The translations under genes were made by a program, and so were the position numbers. Positions 31,396 through 41,872 of a DNA stretch of 64,000 bases are shown in pieces. This DNA is from Pseudomonas lopnurensis (GTDB taxonomy: Bacteria; Pseudomonadota; Gammaproteobacteria; Pseudomonadales; Pseudomonadaceae). Positions within the stretch are counted from its first letter, which is position 1, and each line of letters begins with the position of its first letter. The stretch is from positions 107,012 to 171,011 of the forward strand of contig NZ_JADDIX010000099.1 in the NCBI RefSeq assembly GCF_015070855.1, in the 5' to 3' direction. The notes under the pieces are model-generated. The model saw nothing but the letters and a program-made list of their open reading frames with translations. It made no database searches and had not been told where the DNA came from.

Positions 31396-31419
31396 ATCAT
31401 TCCCGTGCATGGCAACTAT
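31396..31419 (+). promoter_or_regulatory. Putative MexT box of mexS
   Basis: ATCA-N5-GTGCAT-N4-ACTAT: the outer ATCA and ACYAT elements of the MexT consensus match fully and the middle matches 4 of 6. It lies 83 bp upstream of the mexS ATG, nearly the same distance as the box in front of mexE. Confidence 0.65.
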
Positions 31420-31502
31420 CGACCGGAATCCGCGCTGCTGGCTGGAGTTGTGACGATACTGACGATAGAGTCCATTTCACAGTAGTAAGGCGAGGAGTCG
31501 CC

Positions 31503-32519
31503 ATGTCCCGCATCATCCGTTTTCACCAGTTCGGCCCGGCCGACGTGTTGCGCTATGAAGAACGCACGATACCCGTTCCCGGGCCCGGTGAGGTGCTCAT
31601 CGGCGTACGCGCCATCGGCGTCAGCTGGAACGACGTGCTCTGGCGACAGGACCTGGCGCCGCGCCACGCGCGCTTGCCGGCAGGTCTCGGCAGCGAGGTG
31701 GCCGGCGAGGTGCTGGCGGTGGGCGAGGGCGTGCAGGGCTTCGGCGTCGGCGACCGGGTGGCAGGCTTCCCGGCGCACGACCTGAACCAGTATCCGCTGT
31801 ATGCCGAGCATGCCCTGCTGCCGCAACAGGCCCTGGTGCACTACCCCGATACGCTCGGCGCCAGCGAGGCGGCGATCCACTACACGCCGATGCTGGTGAG
31901 CTATTTCGCCCTGGTCGAGCTGGCGCAGCTGGAACCCGGCCAGTACGTGCTGGTCAACCAGGCGGCGCACTGTACCGGTCCGGCGGCGGTGCAACTGACC
32001 CGGGCGCTGGGCGGGCGGGCCATCGCCACCTGCGACACCGCGGCCGACCGCGACTACCTGCGCGAACTGGGCGCGGACGCGGTGATCGTCACCGAAGAGG
32101 AAGACCTGGTCGGGCGCCTGCAGAAGCTCACCGACGGCCGTGGCGTCGAGGTGGTGCTGGATGCCTGCGGCGGTTCGCAGATGAAACTGCTGGGCGACGT
32201 GATGGCCCCGCTGGGCAAGCTGATCCTCTACGGCATGAACGGCGGCAACGAGACGGCCCTTCCGGTCTGCGCGGCGTTCAAGAAGAACTTCAAGTTCTTC
32301 CTGCACTGCCTGTGCGACTTCACCGGCCAGCCGGAACTGGGCATCGAGCAGAACCGCGAGGCGGTGGAGCGGGCATTGCAGCACATCAACCAACTGACCG
32401 CCGACCGCCTGGTCAAGCCGCAGGTCGATCGCCAGTTCCGTTTCGAGCAGGCCGTCGAGGCCCACCAGTACGTGGAAAGCGGCGTCCCGCGCGGCCGCGT
32501 CGTGCTGACCCTCGATTGA
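31503..32519 (+). CDS. mexS: Zinc-independent quinone oxidoreductase-like protein MexS
   Basis: 338-residue medium-chain dehydrogenase/reductase. N-terminal GroES-like domain (RTIPVPGPGEVLIGVRAIGVSWNDVLWRQ), then Rossmann domain binding NADPH; catalytic zinc ligands are missing, as in the QOR branch. In P. aeruginosa MexS lowers MexEF-OprN expression by detoxifying electrophilic metabolites that act through MexT. ATG 31503 with GAGGAG upstream. Divergent from mexT, keeping the usual arrangement. Confidence 0.92.
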   Translation: MSRIIRFHQFGPADVLRYEERTIPVPGPGEVLIGVRAIGVSWNDVLWRQDLAPRHARLPAGLGSEVAGEVLAVGEGVQGFGVGDRVAGFPAHDLNQYPLYAEHALLPQQALVHYPDTLGASEAAIHYTPMLVSYFALVELAQLEPGQYVLVNQAAHCTGPAAVQLTRALGGRAIATCDTAADRDYLRELGADAVIVTEEEDLVGRLQKLTDGRGVEVVLDACGGSQMKLLGDVMAPLGKLILYGMNGGNETALPVCAAFKKNFKFFLHCLCDFTGQPELGIEQNREAVERALQHINQLTADRLVKPQVDRQFRFEQAVEAHQYVESGVPRGRVVLTLD

Positions 32520-32627
32520 TCCGGCGAGGGCTCGGATCAGGGCCCCTCTCATCGCCCCGTAGAAACTTTTCCGGCGCCCGCCAAGTCCTCCGAAGACAGG
32601 TTATTCACCTTGACGGAGGATTTTTGC

Positions 32628-33485
<858 letters not shown>

Positions 33486-33537
33486 CCGATTGCCGGGCCG
33501 CACGGCGCCCGGCCCCAACGAACGCTGGAGAACGCCC

Positions 33538-34488
33538 ATGCCCCGCACGATCTGGAAAGGCGCCGTCAGTTTCGGTCTGGTACATATCCCGGTGGCGCTG
33601 GTACCGGCCACCACCCGCCAGGGCATCGATTTCGACTGGCTGGACAAGCGCAGCATGGACCGGGTCGGCTACAAGCGCATCAACAAGACCACCGGCGAGG
33701 ACATCGACAGCGAGAACATCGTCAAGGGCGTCGAGTACGAGAAGGGCCATTACATCGTGCTCAGCGATGAAGAGATCAAGGCGGCCCACCCCAAGGCGAC
33801 CCAGACCGTCGACATCGTCGCGTTCGTCGACGCCAGGGACATTTCCTTTCTCTACATCGACACGCCGTATTACCTGACGCCCGACCGCCGCGGCGAGAAG
33901 GTCTACGCGCTGTTGCGCGAAACGCTCATCCAGACCGGCAAGGTCGGTATCGCCAATGTCGTGCTGCGCAACAAGCAGCACCTGGCGGTGGTGATGCCGC
34001 TGGGCAAGGCGCTGGTGATGAACACGCTGCGCTGGGCCGACGAGGTACGTGGCGCCGAGTATCTGGAGCTGAAGGAAGAAGCCCTCGATCCGGACCTCGC
34101 CGAGCGCGAGCTGGATATGGCCAAGCGTCTGGTCGAGGACATGACCGAGAAATGGAAGCCGGAGCAGTACAAGGACACCTTCCAGGACCAGATCATGGAT
34201 CTGGTCGAGAAGAAGGCGCGCGAAGGCAAGCTGGAAGCGGTCGGCGGACCGGAGGAAGCGCTGGATCGCCGTTCGGCGGACGTCATCGACCTCACCGAGC
34301 TGCTCAAGCGCAGCCTGGCGGCCAAGCCGGGCAAGGCCCGGGCGGCGGGCGAAGAGCAAGCCGACCAGGCCGAAAAGCCCGAAACCAAGGGCAAGACGGC
34401 CGGCAAGGCCAAGGCGAGCAAGGCCACCGCTTCGCGAACGCGCAAGGCGCCTGCGACCGGCAGCAAATCGAGCAAGAAGGCCAGCTGA
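33538..34488 (+). CDS. ku: Bacterial non-homologous end-joining protein Ku
   Basis: 316-residue homodimeric DNA-end-binding protein. Core Ku beta-barrel spans 1-255 (MPRTIWKGAVSFGLVHIPVAL); a lysine/alanine-rich tail (about 265-316) resembles the extended C-terminus that helps DNA binding and ligase recruitment. Followed after 12 bp by the LigD-type polymerase gene with its own GAGG, so they form an end-joining pair. Confidence 0.95.
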   Translation: MPRTIWKGAVSFGLVHIPVALVPATTRQGIDFDWLDKRSMDRVGYKRINKTTGEDIDSENIVKGVEYEKGHYIVLSDEEIKAAHPKATQTVDIVAFVDARDISFLYIDTPYYLTPDRRGEKVYALLRETLIQTGKVGIANVVLRNKQHLAVVMPLGKALVMNTLRWADEVRGAEYLELKEEALDPDLAERELDMAKRLVEDMTEKWKPEQYKDTFQDQIMDLVEKKAREGKLEAVGGPEEALDRRSADVIDLTELLKRSLAAKPGKARAAGEEQADQAEKPETKGKTAGKAKASKATASRTRKAPATGSKSSKKAS

Positions 34489-34500
34489 TCGAGGTTCCCC

Positions 34501-35421
34501 ATGCCAGCACAGCGCAAGAGCGGCAGTCGGCCGCTGGTGGCCGGCATCGGCATCAGCAACCCGCAGCGGGTGATCGACGCGGCCAGCGGCGCCACCAAGC
34601 TGGCGCTCGCCGAGTATTACCTGTCGGTGGCCGGCTGGCTGGTGCCGCAGCTTGCCGGCCGGCCACTGTCGATCGTCCGTGCGCCCGACGGGGTGGACGG
34701 TGAAAGCTTTTTCCAGCGCCATTGTGGCCGGCTGAAGATGCCGCACATGCGCCTGCTGGACAAGTCGCTCGATCCCGAGCATGCGCGCCTGATGCAGGCG
34801 GACGACATCGCCGCGGTGATCGAGGCGGCACAGATGGGCAGCGTGGAGTTCCACACCTGGAATGCCCGCAGCGACCGGATCGAGCGGCCGGACCGGGTGA
34901 TCTTCGATCTCGATCCCGATCCCGCGCTGCCCTGGTCGAGCATGGTCGAGGCCACCGAGCTGACGCTGCAGCTGCTGGACGCGCTGGGCCTGCAGGCCTT
35001 CCTCAAGACCAGCGGCGGACGCGGCATGCATGTGGTGGTCCCGATCGATCGTCGCCATGACTGGGCGCATGCCCGCCAGTTCGCCCGCGCCCTCACCGAG
35101 CGGCTGGCGCGCCAGGCGCCGGCGCTGATCGTCGACAAGATGGGGCCGCAGAACCGCGTCGGGCGAATCTTCGTCGACTACCTGCGCAACCAGAAGGGCG
35201 CCAGCACGGTGGCGGCCTATTCGGTCCGTGCCCGCCCGGGGCTGGCCGTCTCGGTGCCGATCGAACGCGACGAGCTGGGACGGATCGAAGGCGCCGCGCA
35301 GTGGAACGCCCGCAACCTGCAGCAGCGTCTGGCCGCGCTGCCGGGCGATCCCTGGGCGCGCTACGGCGCGACCCGCCAGAGCCTCGGCCAGGCGCTGCTC
35401 AGGCGTCTGAGCCGAGCCTGA
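34501..35421 (+). CDS. Stand-alone LigD-type primase-polymerase domain
   Basis: 306 residues equal to the polymerase (PolDom) module of LigD. Catalytic pair in IFDLDPDPALPW, ligand motif KTSGGRGMHVVVP, and the C-terminal GRIFVDYLRNQKGASTVAAYSVRARPG. No ligase or phosphoesterase module is attached; the gene begins cleanly at ATG 34501 with GAGG upstream, so it is not a truncated remnant in appearance. Would add ribo- or deoxynucleotides at Ku-bound ends. A full LigD might exist elsewhere. Confidence 0.9.
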   Translation: MPAQRKSGSRPLVAGIGISNPQRVIDAASGATKLALAEYYLSVAGWLVPQLAGRPLSIVRAPDGVDGESFFQRHCGRLKMPHMRLLDKSLDPEHARLMQADDIAAVIEAAQMGSVEFHTWNARSDRIERPDRVIFDLDPDPALPWSSMVEATELTLQLLDALGLQAFLKTSGGRGMHVVVPIDRRHDWAHARQFARALTERLARQAPALIVDKMGPQNRVGRIFVDYLRNQKGASTVAAYSVRARPGLAVSVPIERDELGRIEGAAQWNARNLQQRLAALPGDPWARYGATRQSLGQALLRRLSRA

Positions 35422-35549
35422 TACGAACGCCGCTGGGGCCTACATCAGCAGCGCTTCGCTCGTTGCCCGTCCGTCACGCCGCAGGAACCCTCGCTACCGC
35501 TCAAAGTCGACCTTATCAGTGGGTCGACCATAGATGACAGGAGATACCG

Positions 35550-38500
35550 ATGTCCGTACGAGTATCCCGGCGACAGTTCCTCAAATTCGGTGCCGCCGGG
35601 TTGGGCGCATCGAGCATGGCGATGATGGGGTTCGCCCCGGACCAGGCGCTGGCTTCCGTGCGCCACTTCAAGCTTTCCGGTGCGAAGGTCAGTCGCAATA
35701 TCTGCACCTACTGTTCCGTCGGTTGTGGAATGCTCCTGTATGCACGAGGCGACGGTGCGATCAACAGCCACGACCACATCTTCCACGTCGAAGGCGACCC
35801 GGATCACCCGGTCAGTCGCGGTTCGCTGTGTCCGCGTGGAGCCGGCGTGCTGGACTTCATCAGGAGCGACTCGCGGGTACGCTACCCGCAGGTGCGCGAG
35901 CCCGGAACGGATGAGTGGAAGCGCATCAGTTGGGACGATGCGCTCGAACGCATCGTCCGAATGATGAAGGACGACCGTGACCGCAACTTCGAGACCCACG
36001 ACGAAGAAGGCCATCTGGTCAATCGCTGGATGACCACCGCGATGGTGGCGGCTTCGGCCTGTACCAACGAGACGGCGTACCTGACACAGAAGATCACGCG
36101 GGCGCTGGGCATTCTCAAGCTCGACAACCAGGCGCGCGTCTGACACGGACCGACGGTGGCAGGTCTTGCCCCTTCATTCGGTCGCGGTGCCATGACCAAC
36201 AGCTGGGTCGACATCCGCAACGCCAATATCGTCCTGTCCATGGGCGGGAATTCGGCCGAGGCGCACCCGGTGGGCTTTCGCTGGGTCATGCAGGCCAAGG
36301 AACGCAGCGATGCGATCCTGATCTCGATCGATCCGCGCTACAACCGCACCACGGCGGTGGCCGACTATCACGCCTGGATTCGTACCGGCACCGACATCGC
36401 CTTCCTCGGCGGGCTGATCAGCTACCTGATCGAGAGCGATCGCTACAACCGCGAGTACGTCGAGGCGTACACCGATGCCGCGCACCTGGTGCGCGAAGGC
36501 TTCGAATTCCATGATGGCCTGTTCACCGGCTACGACGAGGCACGCCACCAGTACGACAAGGCCACCTGGAACTTCGATCTCGACGAGCAGGGCTTTGCGC
36601 GTCGCGACGAAACGCTGCAGCACCCGCGCTGCGTGTTCCAGCTGATGCGCAGGCATTACAGCCGCTACAGCGTGGAAATGGTCGAGCGGATCTGCGGTAT
36701 GCCGCAGGCAAAGGTCCTGCAGCTCTGGGATCTGCTCGCGCAGAGCGCCGCGCCGGACAAGACCATGACCATTCTCTATGCCCTGGGCTGGACGCAGCAT
36801 TCGGTCGGTGCGCAGATGATCCGCACCGGCGCCATGGTGCAACTGCTGCTGGGCAACATGGGCATGCCCGGCGGCGGCGTGAACGCGCTGCGCGGCCACT
36901 CCAACATCCAGGGGCTGACCGACATCGGCCTGCTGTCGAACCTGCTGACCGGCTACATGACCCTGCCGGCGGCCGGTGCGCAGGACTACCGGGGCTACAT
37001 CCAGGAAAAGGTGCGCCAGCCGCTGCTGCCCAACCAGGTCTCGTACTGGAAGTATTACGAGCGCTTCTTCGTCAGCACCATGAAAGCCTTCTACGGCGAT
37101 GCCGCCACGGTGGAAAACGACTGGTGCTACCACTGGCTGCCCAAGCTCTCCGAGCCGCTGTACGACGTGCTCTACGCGGTCAACGACATGACCAAGGGGA
37201 CCATGACCGGCGCCATCTGCCAGGGCTTCAACATCCTTGCCGCGTTTCCCAACAAGGCCAAGGTGCTGGACGGGCTGTCCAAGCTGAGATACCTGGTGAT
37301 CATGGACCCGCTGGCGAACGAGACCGGCGAGTTCTGGAAGAACCACGGCGAGTTCAACGACGTCGACCCGTCGCAGATCCAGACCACCGTGTTCCGCCTG
37401 CCGACGTCCTGCTTCGCCGAGGACGACGGTTCGATCACCAATAGCTCGCGCTGGCTGCAATGGCACCACCGCGCCGTGCCGCCGCCGGGCGAGGCGAAGA
37501 CCGACAACGCCATCCTCGCCGGGTTGTTCCAACGCCTGCAGAAGCTGTACCAGGAGGAGGGCGGCGCCTTCCCCGAGCCGATCCTCAACCTGACCTGGGA
37601 GTACAGCGACCCCGCACACCCTGCCGCCGCCGAGCTGGCGCAGGAATACAACGGACGTGCGCTGGCGGATATCGAGGACCAGGGCCGGATCATCCGGCGC
37701 AAGGGCGAACTGCTCAACGATTTCGGCGATCTGCGTGCCGACGGCAGCACCTCGTGCGGCTGCTGGATCTACTCCGGTGCCTGGACCGAGCAGGGCAACA
37801 TGATGGATCGGCGGGACAACTCCGACCCGTACGACATCGGCGTGACCCTCGGTTGGGCCTGGGCCTGGCCGCTGAATCGGCGCATCCTCTACAACCGCGC
37901 CTCGGCCCGCCCGGACGGCACGCCGTGGGATCCGAACCGCGCGCTGATCTGGTGGAGCGGCGAGCGCTGGGTCGGCGCCGACGTGCCGGACTATCCCATC
38001 GCCGCGGCGCCCGAGGAGGACATCAAGCCGTTCATCCTCAGCGAAAGCGGCACCGGGCATTTCTTCGCCAGCGAGTGGCTGGGCGAGGGGCCATTCCCCG
38101 AGCATTACGAGCCGCTGGAATCGCCGATCCCGAACAACCCGCTGCACCCGCAGAATCCCCTGGCGTACCACAACCCGGTAGCCCGCGTATTCGCCGAGGA
38201 CCGCGACACCTTCGGCACGTTCGAGGAGTTTCCTTACGCGGCGACCACCTATCGGCTCACGGAGCACTTCCACTACTGGACGACCCATGTACTGCTCAAC
38301 GCCATCGTCCAGCCGGAGAAGTTCGTCGAGATCGGCGAAGTGCTGGCCGGGGAACTGGGCATCGCCGCTGGCGAGAAGGTCAGGGTGCGCTCCAAGCGCG
38401 GCCATATCGACGCCGTGGCGGTGGTGACCAAGCGCCTGCGCCCGCTGCAGGTGGACGGGCGCACGGTGCATCAGGTCGGCATCCCGATCCATTGGGGCTT

Positions 38501-38615
38501 CACCGGCGTGGCGAAGAAGGCGCATCTGACCAACACGCTGACGCCCTTCGTCGGCGACGGCAACACCCAGACCCCGGAATTCAAGTCGTTCCTGGTGAAC
38601 GTCGAGAAGCTATAG
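35550..38615 (+). CDS. fdnG: Formate dehydrogenase-N/O major subunit, selenoprotein
   Basis: 1021-residue periplasm-facing molybdopterin enzyme oxidising formate. Twin-arginine signal SRRQFLK, 4Fe-4S cluster CTYCSVGCG (Cys52, 55, 59) plus Cys94. Codon 198, TGA at 36141-36143, is selenocysteine: flanking [24 protein letters not shown] is the family active site and the frame continues unbroken to 38615. Read without recoding it would be two pieces. ATG 35550 has AGGAG. A GTCGACC direct repeat, 17 bp apart, lies just upstream (35506, 35523). Followed by fdnH after 10 bp. Confidence 0.95.
36141..36183 (+). promoter_or_regulatory. SECIS element for UGA recoding in fdnG
   Basis: Directly after the TGA, GACCGA (36148-36153) pairs with TCGGTC (36178-36183), and an apical GCA-GGTCT-TGC (36159-36169) presents the GGUCU loop recognised by SelB in the E. 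coli formate dehydrogenase SECIS. Position and loop agree with the bacterial type. Confidence 0.85.
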
Positions 38616-38625
38616 GAGACGCCAG

Positions 38626-39564
38626 ATGCGAGGTGACCAGATCAACCTGCAGAACATCATCGCGCGCTCGGCGACCAACGAGCCTTCGCCGCAGATCCGC
38701 TCCGGCGGCGTGGAGCAGGTCACCAAGCTGATCGACGTGTCGGTGTGCATCGGCTGCAAGGCCTGCCAGGTGGCGTGCATGGAGTGGAACGACCTGCGCG
38801 ACGAGGTGGGCGAATGCGACGGCACCTACAACGCCCCGCAGGACCTCACCCCCTCGTCGTTCGAGGTGATGCGCTTTTCCGAGTACGAGAACGAGGAGGG
38901 CGACCTGGAGTGGCTGATCCGCAAGGACAACTGCATGCACTGCGCCGAGCCGGGCTGCCTCAAGGCCTGCCCGTCGCCGGGGGCGATCGTGCAGTACGCC
39001 AACGGCATCGTCGATTTCAACTCGGAGCATTGCATCGGCTGCGGTTATTGCGTGGCCGGCTGCCCCTTCGACATCCCGCGAATTTCCAAGAAGGACAACA
39101 AGGCCTACAAGTGCACGCTGTGTTCCGACCGCGTCTACCATGGCCTGGAGCCAGCCTGCGTGAAGAGCTGCCCGACCGGCTCGATCCAGTTCGGCACCAA
39201 GGAGCAGATGCTCGACTACGGCGCGCACCGGGTCGGCAAGCTCAAGGAGCGCGGCTTCGACAATGCCGGCATCTACGACCCGGCCGGGGTCGGCGGCACC
39301 CATGTGGTGTACGTGCTGCAGCATGCCGACAAGCCGGAAATCTACAGCGGCCTGCCGAAGGACCCGCACATCAGCCCGACGGTGGAGCTCTGGAAGGGCG
39401 TGACCAAGCCGCTGATGTCCGCGGTACTCGGCGTCTCGGTGCTGGCCGGGTTCTTCCACTACATGACCAAGGGGCCGAAGGAAGAACCCGAGGACGACCC
39501 CGATCCGGACCAGGCCGCGGCGGAACGCGAGCAGGACCGGCACGATGAGGAGCGGCGGCCATGA
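38626..39564 (+). CDS. fdnH: Formate dehydrogenase iron-sulfur subunit
   Basis: 312-residue beta subunit carrying four 4Fe-4S clusters. Cysteine groups [31 protein letters not shown] and CTLCSDRV are all present. A single C-terminal transmembrane helix (about 265-285, [19 protein letters not shown]) anchors it, followed by an acidic tail. Overlaps fdnI by four bases (ATGA). Confidence 0.95.
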   Translation: MRGDQINLQNIIARSATNEPSPQIRSGGVEQVTKLIDVSVCIGCKACQVACMEWNDLRDEVGECDGTYNAPQDLTPSSFEVMRFSEYENEEGDLEWLIRKDNCMHCAEPGCLKACPSPGAIVQYANGIVDFNSEHCIGCGYCVAGCPFDIPRISKKDNKAYKCTLCSDRVYHGLEPACVKSCPTGSIQFGTKEQMLDYGAHRVGKLKERGFDNAGIYDPAGVGGTHVVYVLQHADKPEIYSGLPKDPHISPTVELWKGVTKPLMSAVLGVSVLAGFFHYMTKGPKEEPEDDPDPDQAAAEREQDRHDEERRP

Positions 39565-40265
39565 GCCATTCCAACGTACGCAAAGGCATCCTGCGCTACG
39601 GTCCCTGGGCCCGCGCCAATCACTGGCTCGTCGCGATCTGCTTCGTGCTGCTCAGCCTGAGCGGGCTGGCGCTGTTCTACCCGGCGTTCTTCGGCCTGAC
39701 CGCGCTGTTCGGCGGGCCGGAGCCGACCCGCATCGTGCACCCGTACATCGGCGTGTTCATGTCGCTGTTCTTCGTCATTCAGGCGGTGCGCTTCTTCCGT
39801 GCCAACCTGTTCCGCCGCCACGATATCCAGTGGGCGCGGCAGATCGGCGACGTGCTGTCCAACCGCGACGAGCGGCTGCCGCCGGTGGGGCAGAACAATG
39901 CCGGACAGAAACTGGTGTACTGGATCTTCCTCGCCACGGTGCCGGTCCTGCTGGTGACCGGCGTGGTGCTCTGGCGGCCCTGGGTCGCCAGCGAGATGCC
40001 GATCTGGGCGCTGCGCTGGGCCGCGCTGATCCATGCCGTGACGGCGTTCGTCGCGATCCTGACGCTGATCATCCACGTCTATTCGGCCATCTGGGTCAAG
40101 GGCTCGATCCGCGCCATGACCCAGGGCCGGGTCAGCCCGGCCTGGGCCAGGCACCATCACCCGCTCTGGTACGAGGAAGTCATGCGCGGCGAGAAACGCG
40201 GCGACGAAAGCGCCTTGCCGCACAGCGAGCCTGACAGCGCGGCGACGCAGAGGAATCGACCATGA
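39561..40265 (+). CDS. fdnI: Formate dehydrogenase cytochrome b556 subunit
   Basis: 234-residue diheme inner-membrane gamma subunit passing electrons to quinone. Four hydrophobic helices; likely haem histidines in [31 protein letters not shown] and IIHVYSAIW. Start overlaps fdnH and stop overlaps fdhE, so translation of the whole operon is coupled. Confidence 0.94.
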   Translation: MSHSNVRKGILRYGPWARANHWLVAICFVLLSLSGLALFYPAFFGLTALFGGPEPTRIVHPYIGVFMSLFFVIQAVRFFRANLFRRHDIQWARQIGDVLSNRDERLPPVGQNNAGQKLVYWIFLATVPVLLVTGVVLWRPWVASEMPIWALRWAALIHAVTAFVAILTLIIHVYSAIWVKGSIRAMTQGRVSPAWARHHHPLWYEEVMRGEKRGDESALPHSEPDSAATQRNRP

Positions 40266-41206
40266 AGGGCAAGGGCGGCGCGGGCACGCACGAATTCGGC
40301 AGCGCGCCGACGACCATCATGGAGCCGCCGCAGGTGGTGCTGCCGGACGAGCAGTTGTTCAGCCGCAGGGCGCTGCGTCTGCGTGAACTGATGGTCATGG
40401 TGCCGGCGATGGACGAATTTCTCGACTTCATGGGGCGCCTGGTGCAGGCCCAGCAGCAGATGCTCAGCGGCCGCGAACCGGCCTGGCGGCCGGCGGCGGA
40501 TGCATTCGAACCGGCGCTGGCGCATGGCATGCCGCCGCTGGGTTTCCAGGCGCTGCGTCGCGACATCGATTGGCAGGCCGACTTGAGCGGCATCCTCGAT
40601 GCGCTGGAACTGCACGTCGGCCAACGCCAGCGGGAACTGTTGGATGCGCTGCGCAAGAGCAGTGCGGCCGAGCTGGAGGCGATCGCCGACGACGTCTTCG
40701 AGCAGCGCCCCGGCAGCGAGGCCACGCGCGGCCTGATGCCGCTGGTGGCCGCGGCCTTGCAGGTCGCCTGGGTGAGGCTGACCCAGGCGCTGCCGAGCGC
40801 GCCGCAGCGCCCGAGCGCCGAAGCCAAATTGCTGTGCCCGTGCTGCGGCGCGCCGCCGGTGGCCAGCGTGGTGCACAACGAACCGTACCGCAGCGGCGTG
40901 CGCTACCTGCACTGCGCGCTGTGCGCGACGGAATGGCACCTGGAGCGGGTCCGCTGCAGCGCCTGTGAGCGGGGTGGCAAACTGCTCTATCTGGGGCTCG
41001 AGGAGGACGGCAAGCCCTTCCTGCCGGTGCAGGCCGAAGCCTGCGGCGAATGCGCGAGCTACCTGAAGATCGTCCTGCGCCAGCTGCAGGGGCGCGCCGA
41101 CCCGGTCGCCGACGACCTGGCCAGCCTGCCGCTGGACCTGATGCTGGCCGAGGAAGGTCGCTATGCCAGAAGCGGCTACAACCCGTTGCTGATCCTCGAT
41201 GCCTGA
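40262..41206 (+). CDS. fdhE: Formate dehydrogenase accessory protein FdhE
   Basis: 314-residue cytosolic maturation factor for formate dehydrogenases. Four CXXC pairs in the C-terminal half (CPCC, CALC, CSAC, CGEC) form the rubredoxin-like metal-binding fold typical of FdhE. In P. aeruginosa selA and selB follow this gene; here they do not. Confidence 0.93.
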   Translation: MKGKGGAGTHEFGSAPTTIMEPPQVVLPDEQLFSRRALRLRELMVMVPAMDEFLDFMGRLVQAQQQMLSGREPAWRPAADAFEPALAHGMPPLGFQALRRDIDWQADLSGILDALELHVGQRQRELLDALRKSSAAELEAIADDVFEQRPGSEATRGLMPLVAAALQVAWVRLTQALPSAPQRPSAEAKLLCPCCGAPPVASVVHNEPYRSGVRYLHCALCATEWHLERVRCSACERGGKLLYLGLEEDGKPFLPVQAEACGECASYLKIVLRQLQGRADPVADDLASLPLDLMLAEEGRYARSGYNPLLILDA

Positions 41207-41211
41207 ATTCA

Positions 41212-41260
41212 GGCTTGAGGCTTGAGGCTTGAGGCTTGAGGCTTGAGGCTTGAGGCTTGA
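41212..41260 (+). repeat. Seven-copy tandem heptamer repeat
   Basis: Seven exact consecutive copies of GGCTTGA start six bases after the fdhE stop. Perfect identity suggests slippage; copy number is likely variable among strains. Confidence 0.9.
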
Positions 41261-41342
41261 GGCGAATCAGTGTGCGGGGCCGTGCTCAACCTCGGTCAAG
41301 CGCCTTTCAGCTGCAGCCCATAGCCTGCGGCCCGCAGCCGTT

Positions 41343-41504
41343 TCAAGCCGTCTGTTCGTCGGTATCCGCCACGGTCTGGTTGCCGTAGGGCGCGCCGGGC
41401 TTGTATTCGTCCAGCTCGTCGGCGCAGGGCACCTGCGGCACATCACCGGGCTTGTCGTGAACGATCGGGTCGGGTTGTGGCACATCGGGGCGCGCATGGG
41501 TCAT
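41343..41504 (-). CDS. Small acidic protein of 53 residues
   Basis: Reads MTHARPDVPQPDPIVHDKPG... to ...DTDEQTA, with AGGAG six bases upstream of the ATG at 41504. Proline- and aspartate-rich, no hydrophobic segment, probably disordered. Similar short proteins with a PQPDPIVHDKPGDVPQVP-like core are common in Pseudomonas stress regions, as far as I recall. Function unknown. Its strong ribosome site and protein-like composition distinguish it from the 76-residue frame overlapping it on the same strand. Confidence 0.65.
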   Translation of the reverse strand: MTHARPDVPQPDPIVHDKPGDVPQVPCADELDEYKPGAPYGNQTVADTDEQTA

Positions 41505-41872
41505 CGTCGTCTCCTGCCTGTCCGGGCAACCTGCGGAGTATCGGCTAACGTTCAGAGTTGAGGGGGCATGCGTAGGGTTAGTTCCAGCCTGCTGTCGCCT
41601 GAATCAGGCAGGCGACAACCGGACGGCAGCGGTCCTCCAGGGCGCGCTGAGCGACGAATAGCCACAGGTCGTCCTCAGCTGCAACGCGCTTCGTGGAGCA
41701 CTCCCGCGGGCCCGCACCGGCGCTGAACTTTCCCTGGCCTGCCGGCTCGGAAGAAAGAGCCCGATAAAGCCCCGTCGGGGAGCCGGCGGCCACCTGAGCC
41801 GCATGATCGAAACCTGCGAAGACGGGTCGGGCAAGTCGAGTTTTCACGCCTTGCGCTTCAGGAGCCTGTTCG
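41505..41872. promoter_or_regulatory. glgE upstream region
   Basis: 368 bp without a gene. Contains an inverted repeat GTCGCCT / AGGCGAC around 41595-41617 and, at 41725-41751, a sequence like an AlgU (sigma-22) promoter (listed separately). Nothing else supported. Confidence 0.45.
41725..41751 (+). promoter_or_regulatory. AlgU-like promoter of the glgE operon
   Basis: GAACTT at 41725-41730, 16-base spacer, TCGGA at 41747-41751, against the known AlgU/RpoE-type consensus GAACTT-N16/17-TCTGA. It lies about 120 bp upstream of the glgE ATG. Osmotic-stress induction of trehalose and glycogen genes would suit it. Confidence 0.5.

Noticed and set aside
34501..35421. Polymerase gene as a decayed remnant of full LigD
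   Set aside because: Start codon, ribosome site and all polymerase motifs are intact, and no ligase fragments lie in the short gap to ku.
35550..38615. fdnG as a frameshifted or nonsense-mutated pseudogene
   Set aside because: The TGA is at the known selenocysteine position, the frame continues, and a SECIS hairpin follows.
41212..41260. CRISPR-like array
   Set aside because: Units are 7 bp with no spacers; a simple tandem repeat.
41267..41497. 76-residue frame on the reverse strand
   Set aside because: Overlaps the better supported 53-residue gene, has Arg/Thr-rich out-of-frame composition and no ribosome site.
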